Source: Cristatella mucedo (Eukaryota; Bryozoa; Phylactolaemata; Cristatellidae). From it: a DNA stretch of 64,000 nt. The position numbers were made by a program, and so were the translations under genes. The DNA lies in NCBI GenBank assembly GCA_009760855.2, contig WPIO01000060.1, forward strand, positions 441,001-505,000, given 5' to 3'. The stretch's first letter is position 1. Every line of letters starts with the position of its first letter. The notes under the pieces were generated by a model. It did no database searches. It was given only the letters and a program-made list of their open reading frames with translations, and was not told where the DNA came from. Positions 11,001 to 20,000 of the stretch are shown here, piece by piece.

Positions 11001-14000
11001 TGGAGCCAAAGAATGAAGGGACCTGTAAGTGAGTGACAAAACCGTGAAGTGCAGTGAGCTGTGATGGCACACTAAGTAAGGCGGTTGCTTTCACGACCTC
11101 GGTCCCGTGGTTGTGGGATCGATTCCTGCGGTGGGCGATTCTTTATCGCCACTGCAAGCGGTGGTAATAGCCGTAAAGGCTCTTCTGCCGCTATACAAAA
11201 AGAGGCTGTTTAATCAGCTAGGATTAATTTATTTATTTAAGTCAATTTGTTGCTTGACTGGGAGCCAGTGCAGGTCGGCGAGAACTGGTGTGATGTGGCA
11301 ACTGCGCTGCTCACGACCGACAAGCCTGGCTGCTGAGTTATGCACCAATTGTAAGCACCTGATTGCACAGGCCAGAAGATTAGCAAGTAGTTGAGTTACA
11401 GAAATCGAGACAGGATTTCACAAATGCATGGACCAACTTAGACGTGTTATCCCTGTGTAAAAAAAAAGCCCAAGTTTTAGCAATGCTATGTAGCTGAAAG
11501 TAGGCAGATTTGACTGTGGAGCTGATGAGGTCACTGTGGAACATGACACCTAGATTTCGAACTGATTCAACAGGAGATATGCTGGCAGAGCCAATTTTGA
11601 GCGTTAGCTTTTCCCATTTCTAAATCACACTGGGTTTGCCCATAACTAGTAAGTTAGTTTTATCATCCTTTAATTTAAGAAAGTTTGCAGCCATCCATGT
11701 GCGGATGTCATCAATACATGCAGCAAGGGAGTTGAAAGAATTCGACATGCTGGAGGGCTGAGAGGGATAAAAGCAAAGGTACAACTGAGTGTCATCCGCA
11801 TAGAAGTGAAAGCCTAGATTGTGCTTGGCAATCACATTGGCTAGAGGGAGCGTATAAACCGTGAAAAAACCAAGCTCAGAGCCCTGAGGTACCCCATTCT
11901 TCACCAGTTCTTCGGATGATCTTTGTCCATTCACGTCAATACTCTGGAGTCTCCCTCAGAGATGGGACCTGGATCATTGCAATGCAGTGCCAGTGATGCC
12001 CAGGTGAGATGAGAGGCGCTCAAGAAGGATTTGTAGATCGATAGTATCAAAAGCTGCTGAAAGATCGAGCAAAACAAACTGAGATACTCTACCTAACTCG
12101 GTTGCAATACACTCGGAGCAATGCTGACTGTTTCTTTGATAGGGTTGAGATTGTGATGTGATAATGCATACCCCAGCCGATGACAGGGCCGAGCCTAAAT
12201 GTGGTTGTCTGCCAGTACTAGGCTGGAGGCCCCCCTAATCTTGACTAGCCGATCGGAGAGCAGCGAGAGCAGCGTTCCTACTGCTAGGCGTTAGCAGCAA
12301 CGCTAATTAATCGGAGCACAGCGTTCCTGAGCTGCAGACGACAGGAAGCCCCGGTTAGCATTAACATCTGTGATAATTGAGTTGATTGATGATTAAACAT
12401 TGAGTTCGGTTGCGTTCTGAGTGCTCCAAGTCGTTTGCTGTTTAGCAGTATCCACACACTCACGCTCACAACAATTGGTAGCAGAGAATCGTTCAATCTA
12501 TGAAACTTCACGGTCTGGAAACCGGCGAGGTGGTGTTTGAACAGAAGGTATTTAGAGGCAGCCTCAAACTCTTGTTCTGATAAAATTCTCTCGAGCTGGC
12601 ATATATCGATGAAAATGCCGCTTAAGCGAGTCATGCCTTGTTTTCATCGGTGAATCTTCTCCCTGAAGTTTATATTGTGAACAGCCGGAGGCCATAAAAG
12701 GACGATTACGAGCTGCTGTGCCGCAAGTTCGCTTGGCTGTGCACCCTCTCGACCGAGTAAGAGGCGCAGCGCATTCGGCTCGAGCAGGAGAGGCCCGGCA
12801 CGCGCCCTAAGGTGTCGCCGTCGGTCAGTGCCATCGACCACTCGCTTGCACTCCCAGCTTGCATACAGCCTACCCCTACAGTTCTTGCCGATAGCGACAG
12901 AGGAGGCGTTGTTGTGGGATCGCTCCTGCCGAGCTGGTTAAGGCCGAGTGAGCTGGAAGCCGCGGCCGAGCCGGAGACGGTGGAATTGGAGACAGCTGGG
13001 CCCGAGGCGGCAGAACCGGGGGGGGGGGGCAGCTGAACCGTTGGTGGCAGAGCCGGAGAGGCAGGAGGCTGAAGCGCCCGAAGAGGCTCCGGAGGCTGGC
13101 CAGTGTAAGCAGTGACGTCAGAGAAGCTGGCAGCGGCTAAAAGGCAGGCAGAGGTATCAGAGCCGGAGACGGAATCGGAGAAGCAGGAGGCTGCGACGTC
13201 CGACAGGGCACTGGAGATGCACGCGCAAGCGGTGAAGTCTGAGGAGCAGGCTGTGCCAGTGTCTGAAGGGCTGGCGGAGTTGGTGGAGCCAGCACTGGTG
13301 AAACCAGCTATGGTAGCTAAAAAGCCAATGACGACACGACTGCCGATGGCAGACAGCCGGATGAACTGTGTGCATTTGCAAGCACGGCAAGGAGTGCCCG
13401 GCCAGGACGTTATGAAAAGGTCACACCAACAAACTCTTGAGGCCATGGATATTCTACCTCGGTGGCAGTGACCCTGAGGTAGGGCACACTGCCGTAAGCA
13501 ATTGCATATTATGCATGTTATTGTTTTATTTATTACTTGAATGTGAAGTGGCTAAGAGTTAGGGGGAAGAATGTTGAGATCTTGATGTTATAATGCATAC
13601 CCCAACCTATGACAGTGCTACGCCTAAATTTTAAAAATAATAATAATATTGCACTTGATAAAGCGCCCTCAGAGAACTCAATCTCTTCCTAGGCGCTTTA
13701 CATTTGCTGCAAAGGAAAACGCGATTGAATTGTGAGTAATATCATGCTTGATAAACAACATGAATAACATGGTTAGCGGTGACACGCACAGGGTCAGAAT
13801 GCAAGTGTGGTTAGTGGCAGCGTGCACAGTGTCAGCACGCGTAAGCACGTGATGGACGAATCACAGGGACCCACTAAATTCTGTCCTAAATATGTGTTTT
13901 TTAAGTTCTTTTTAAATGTGCTCACCAATAGGAACGGTAGAAGTAGGCAGACATGACCGTAGAGCTGGTGTGGTCGTCCAGTGAAAGGTCACTTTTTTAA

Positions 14001-17000
14001 CAGGACGCCTAAATTTCGTGCAGATTCAACAGGAAATATGCTCGAAGAGCCGATTTTGAGAGTGATAGGTTTTAGTAGGTGAATAGGTTTTTGCAATTTG
14101 TCACACGTGCTTTGCTCATAACTAGTAAGTGTGTTTTCTGATCATTCCAATAAATAAAGTTTGCTGTCATCCTGATGTGCGGATGTCATCAGTACATACA
14201 GCAAGGGAGTTTACAGAATTTGATGTGCTCGAAGGCTGGGAGGGCTCAAAGCAAAGGTACGACTTAGTTGCATCTGCATAGAAGGGAAAGCCCGGGTTGT
14301 GCCTGGCAATCACATTGTCAAGAGGGAGACTAGAAACAGTGAAAAGAACCAGACCAAGCACTGAGCCTCGAGATGCCCCATACTTCAATGGTTTCTCAGA
14401 TGATCCTTGTTCGTTCACTTTAATACTCTTTAGTCCCCACTATGATATGACCTGAACCAATGCAGTGCAGTGCCAGTGATGCCCAATCGAGATGAAAGAA
14501 GCTCGAGAGGGACAACTACTGCGTTTCACGAATGCATTACTCTAACCTGTCTCGTGTTCGTGATTGCTTTCTATCGGTGGCCAAGCTCGATGAAATCCTT
14601 GCAGCCACATAGGTAAAAGTTACTCTCACCCAAGTTGCCCAAGCTGCATCGTTTTCAGCACGATGACCAGCCCTCTTGAGCCATTCACACGATCCACCTC
14701 GGCCTGTCACGCAACAGCCTCGTTGTAGACTGCATTTATTGTCATGCCATTCCTCGTCCTGCCCTGGCAGTCGCCAGAGCACCCTCCAGAAGGCTCTTTT
14801 TGGCGGGAGGATTCTTTTGGCTCTTCCTCTCACAAAAGACAACGGCTGCTAGAGGCTGAGAGGATTTCACTCGTCATGCTTAGCAGCAAAAGTCAGGCGT
14901 GTGTGCTTTCAACTCTGATTCAGTCGTGTAGGGGATTGTTGTCGATATCATCATTGAAAATGCTGTTTCCATTCTCGAAGTAAGTTCTGCACTCACGGGA
15001 AAGTATATTAACCGTGCCCATCTAGAGGTACTATACCTCTGTGGCCCCTGCCGAACTAGGCATTGCGATGGCTGCCATTGCTGTTGGTCTATCCTGATGG
15101 TGGCCCTTCAAACATCAGCGGAATTTGGAATAGGATTTCCCACATCGAAAATGCCCCTCTGGCCCACGGTACCAATGTCGTGCACCGGATAAGACCAGTC
15201 CTTTGAGAGATAGTTTCTCGTGGTTTTATGAATTCAGCTTCAGCTAGAATTTAGCAGCTCAACCGAAGCAAGTAAGAGCCGTGCTAGCGCGGGAGGTAAG
15301 GTGCTCTCTCTTCACGACGAGGTCCTGGGTGCGAATCCTGCAGTGCTCGATCCTTCATTGCCAATTGCAAGCGGTGGTGATAGTCGTTAAGGCTCTTCTG
15401 TGCTGCTATAGAAATGAGGTCTTTAAATAAGCTATTTTTATTGTTATTATTATTATTATTATTATTAGGCTGTTCGTGCCATGGATCTCCATTATCTTTT
15501 CTTGTACCTATGCTATCCCTGTTGGAGGCCTGCATTGCGGGCCTGGCCGGTATGTGCAGCTGGCTTGCTCTCGGTCGTGATATGACCTCACTCTCCCCAT
15601 CCTTCCAGCATGTCAAACTCTTTCGGCTCTCTTGCTGCATGTATTGCTTACGGTCGCACTTGGATGGAAGCAACCTTTCTCAAATTAAATGACGATAAAA
15701 GCAACCTGCTAGTTGTGGGCAAACTCAGTGGGACTCAGTAATTGGGAGACCTGTCCCTCAAAATCTTCTTTGCCAGCATATCTCGTGTAGTGTCTGCACG
15801 AAACTAGGTGCGCTGTTCGAAACTGACCTTTCACGAGACGACCGTGTCAGCTTCAACAAGTCAAGTCTCTCTACTTTCAGCTACAGCAATGCAAACATGC
15901 GGGCCTTCCTGGATAAGGATACCGTGGCCAAGCTGGTGCGGTTGGTCTGGTTGGATGGTCCGGACGCTACGACAAAGCCGTAGGACATAAGCTTGCACTT
16001 CCATATCCCTCGCCAGACTTGGCCGGCCGAGTCGGGAGTGTGAGCAGCAAGCCTGTACTGCCATTCCTCTTTTGCCATCCTTAGATATAGGCATTTCTTT
16101 CCAACCACTTTGATATACTTGTATGCTGGAATGGAGAGAAGCACGAGAGGAGATTGTTCCGAGTAACCATGACCAAAAAAGCATCATTCTGTGACCAGTA
16201 CCGTGGGCATGTCGCGGCTGGTGAAAGATTTGGGTTTCTGCAAGTTCTGCAGATTGAAGCGAGCAAGGTAGGGATCGGTTTTAGCAGGCTGTTCGACACG
16301 CCTCTGGTGTAGCCAGCCGGTTTTTTGGATGTTGACCGAGACTTCCAGAATATTGATGTGGAATATGTATGAAGGAGGAGTTTCGCCCGTTGCATCAACA
16401 GCAGACATTTTAGTCCAAAAGTAGTGTGTGAATGGCTTTCACGTGTGAGCAGTTGTTTTCATGGCGGTCCGTACAGCTGCTTGAAAGCGAGTGGATGCCG
16501 TAGGATAGTAGGATATCCTTGCTCAACATGCTGCCAAAGTCTTGATACGGTCGTCATGAACTGTCATTGCCTCTACTTAAGTAGTTCATAGGGCGGTGCA
16601 GAGAGGGGAGAGAGAGATGGTAGCCAGGCTCCAAATGCCCACATACCCTTACTCTCAGGGTGTCTTGCCATTTTTCGTATTGAGATTCTGGCTGAGATCG
16701 ATACTCTTACCTATCGAGCTGGACCAGTTGTATGTGCTTCTAATCTTAGCCTCATTTCTGGCACCAAAAGTTCAGTTTTTGTTTAACGGTGGTCCCAATC
16801 CCACACATCTGGTATAACAAATTTGGAAAAACAGCTCAAGAGCAAAATCCCAAATTCTATTAGAGCATCTCTGCTCCAACCGTGCTATGTCCGTCTTCGG
16901 ATGACCAGTCTAGTAATTAATTGTGACGAGCTATTGCTTTATTCTACGTATTTTGGCTGTTGACCAAAGTAAAAAAAAAAAGCATCTGTGTTCACCCTTA

Positions 17001-20000
17001 GCATGGAAGCTCTCTATGTTGACTCGATGCCGAATAACAGTGGCAACTGCTAGCCACCCCCGGGTTACTGCAAAGTTAAAGGTTAAAGGTTAGCCGATTC
17101 AAGGGCCTCATTTTTATAGCAGCAAATGAGCCCCTAACGGTTATAGGCTACCTCTGTAGCATGGTCAAACTGGCCGATTGTGAGCACTAAAATGATGTCG
17201 GTAGCACGAATGTTTCGCTAAAGCCTTGTCTGTCGTCATGAACTACTTTTTGCATTTGCAAAGTGGCCGAACACTGGTTAATGCTGGATATGCAAACAGT
17301 GTTCCACGTAAGTCTGCACCGAAGCTCTGGATAACTTTTTTTTCGGATTGTGCCTCAATACTGGAAAGCCTCATACGGTTGGGCTAGGAGACTGCTTTTT
17401 TAATAGCCGATGCTGTAGTCCCATGCCTTCACGTGCCTGGAATTTAGGTGCCCTATTTGATACCTGCTTAAAGTTTTAAAGCTTCAATGAGAAGACTGCT
17501 TCCACAGTTAGCCATGATGTATGATCCTAGTTTAAGATTAAGGACTGTCTAACATGGTGGATGCTTAAAAATTTAACTAGCTGCCTGGCTTTGTCTAGGT
17601 TGGACTGTTGTAATTAAGTTTTGGCTGGCTGGGCTACCGAAAGAAGCCTCTCAGCCTCTGCTGCTGGTGATGCATGGTGGCTGCAAGGCTAGTCAACAAA
17701 TCCCACAGGTTCAGCCTCGTGTCTCCTTTGCTGAAGGTGCTGCGATGGCTCGATGGGTCGATCAACAGATAAGGAGCAAAATTCTTACTCTCACACAAGT
17801 GAGCTGTGATTTGACTCCTTTATGCCTAGCTGAGCTGCTGTCCCACTTTCAGCCTGGTCAACGTCCTCGGGTCCTCTGTGCTCAATAAGTTAGCTGTTCC
17901 ATTCCTACTCTTTAGGACCATCGGCGACTAGAAACAAGAACATCAGGCACCTTCGCACGTATTGACAATTTCCAAACCTGCGAGGCACTTATGCCGAGAG
18001 CTTTTCGGCGCTCTGCTCTCCGATACGCCAGAACATGAAGGAAGGCAGCGAGTCGAGGCGCGTGTGACTTCAGTCGCCCTCAGCTGCAGGCCTTCCCACG
18101 AGTTTGTCAAAGAACTCGAAAGCTAGCATTTCAGACAACAAAACGTAACATTTCGGATGAAGAGGATGCAGTGCGTGCCGGCCGCGACCCCCACGCGAGC
18201 GAGAGTAAAAGCTAAAGCCCGAAACATCTGAAGGAGGCACTTGCTCTGCACTGCCTTTCACCGAGGAAGAGTCTCGTTTGAGCTCGGAGTCTCGGAACGC
18301 GTCCGATAATAATTAATATTATTAATTATTACTATTATTAATGAATTAAAATTATTAATTATTAATCAATAGCGATATCGATATATATTCGATATATATC
18401 GATATATTAATCGATATCGATAGATGTTCGTGAAACCAGCGCATTAAAGCGTTTAAGTGGTGCCGATTCCGAGTCTGGTCTCATTCGGCGATTTCGATGT
18501 GCATGCCGATGCGCTTGGGACGCATTGCACGGGACGCTTAGTTTTGTACAAAACCTCCGCAAACCCCACTATCGGGTTGGTGCCTGCGTCTGAGCGCCCG
18601 GCTCTGTGTGTGCTCCACTCTGGCCGGGTCCCTCGGGTGGCCCATATAGGCAGGTTTGAATGTACTTAGGCTGCAAGCAACTACAAGCGTGCAGTCGTCC
18701 CTGTGAAGGTTTCGATGAGAACTTCCTTCAGTTTCGTTTGAGGCCTATGTTTATGGATGTTTATGGAATGCTTATGGAGTGACCTAGTCACTCTTCCTGT
18801 CCCTGAATTCCATTGAGCATCTCTGCGATAAAGTGGATAGAAGGCTCGAATCACTGGTAGGTCGGATCACATCTGAAGACGCAATTTTAATTTTTGGTGA
18901 GCCGTGATGGCGCACCAGGTAAAGCGGTTTCTTATCACGACCTCGGTCCCGAGGTCGTGGGTTCGAATTTTGCAGTCGGCAATCCTCTATTGCCACTGAA
19001 AGCGGTGGTGATAGCCGTAAAGGCTCTTCTGTCGCTATGCAAAAGAGGCTTTTAAATCAGCTAGTATTTTCTTCTTCAGTTTAGATGACGTTTAAAGAAC
19101 CACAGCAGCTGTTTCTTAAGGCCTATTTGACTCTAGGGGAGGAGGTTCGGGCTAGTGATTGCTAATCGTCGTGGCAAAACTCCATTTTAGCACTAAAAAT
19201 TAATAAACTTGTGCTGAAACGTTGCTTATGTGATGTAGGCTTATACCATATGTACTAAGATTGATTTCAGCATGTTGCAGCAACGTATTATAGTTTGCAG
19301 TTTATCTGTCTTTGATATTTTAATAAATCTAGCATTTTAATACTTTTTGAAGTTGCGATTGGTATGAGGTGGTTGCTAAAGTAACAATAGTAGTAGTTTC
19401 AAACATGAAAGCTGTTAACCGTCTGCGGCCGGTGATGCTGGAGTTGGGTGATCATTTTCCCAATTCACCCAGCAAGTTTAACAAAATCACAATTTGGTTG
19501 TTTAGTGAGATGTGAATATGTGTCTAGTTCGATAGTAATACGAATAGCTTTTCAGTCAAATTGTCGTGCTCTCTGTAGGCTTAAAATGACCACCGCCTTC
19601 ATTAGAGGCGATGACTCCTTGTGACCCATCACTATTTCAACCGAATCTTAGTCCTGCCGTTCGATTTTAGTTTGGACACCTGCAAAAAGCCGTATGTTAC
19701 TGCATCGGTAATAAAGCCGTAGTGGCTTTAGCCTATACACATGCTTCTTGTCCGAAAACAGCTGGGATCCGAAACCCCAGAGGAAGCCTCAGAATCGGAA
19801 AGGACGTGAAAGTATGCGAAGTTTTGAAGTCAGCCGGTGTTTTCCCTGCGATTACGGAAGTCCTCTAATCCTTCGTCTTCGAAGCATGCTCTGCTTGATT
19901 TTGACTAGAATAAAGAAGAGACACACGAATTCATTAACTTGTATGAGCAAATTCCTTCCGAATCGATTCGTCTGTCCTTCTTTTGCTCTGTTGCCTGTTC

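Larger units (their letters stand above)
10265..12142 (-). mobile_element. L2-A LINE, minus orientation, split by SINE insertions
   Basis: From 12142 down to 10265, the minus strand reads RT motifs ([32 protein letters not shown]), the C-terminal region, the 3' UTR and the terminal AGAACTCAATCTCT complement with an (ATT)n tail near 10290. SINE-A interrupts it at 11051-11238 and SINE-B at about 10421-10562. Several frame breaks show it is inactive. An LTR element adjoins its 5' side at 12143. It lies in the 11.8 kb SUV39H intron. Confidence 0.85.
12143..13628 (+). mobile_element. Short non-autonomous LTR retrotransposon, 3' LTR truncated
   Basis: A 5' LTR of about 331 bases (12143-12473) is followed by a primer-binding site, about 1.07 kb of internal sequence, a purine tract, and the first ~57 bases of a second LTR. 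The internal part has open stretches on + (12812-13036 and 13112-13471) rich in Glu, Ala, Pro and Ser, with no recognisable protease, RT, RNase H or integrase. It is therefore a small element dependent on another for enzymes, or a deletion derivative. It sits between two L2-A copies in the large SUV39H intron. Confidence 0.75.

Noticed and set aside
13629-14513. L2-A insertion splitting the 3' LTR
   Set aside because: If it were a simple insertion the rest of the LTR should resume after 14513, and it does not. A deletion must also have occurred, so I only record the LTR as truncated.
18896-19080. Possible tRNA gene (box B GGTTCGAAT)
   Set aside because: The same sequence with a common ~180-base body recurs many times with A/T tails and insertion signatures, and no cloverleaf is complete. 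It is a SINE.
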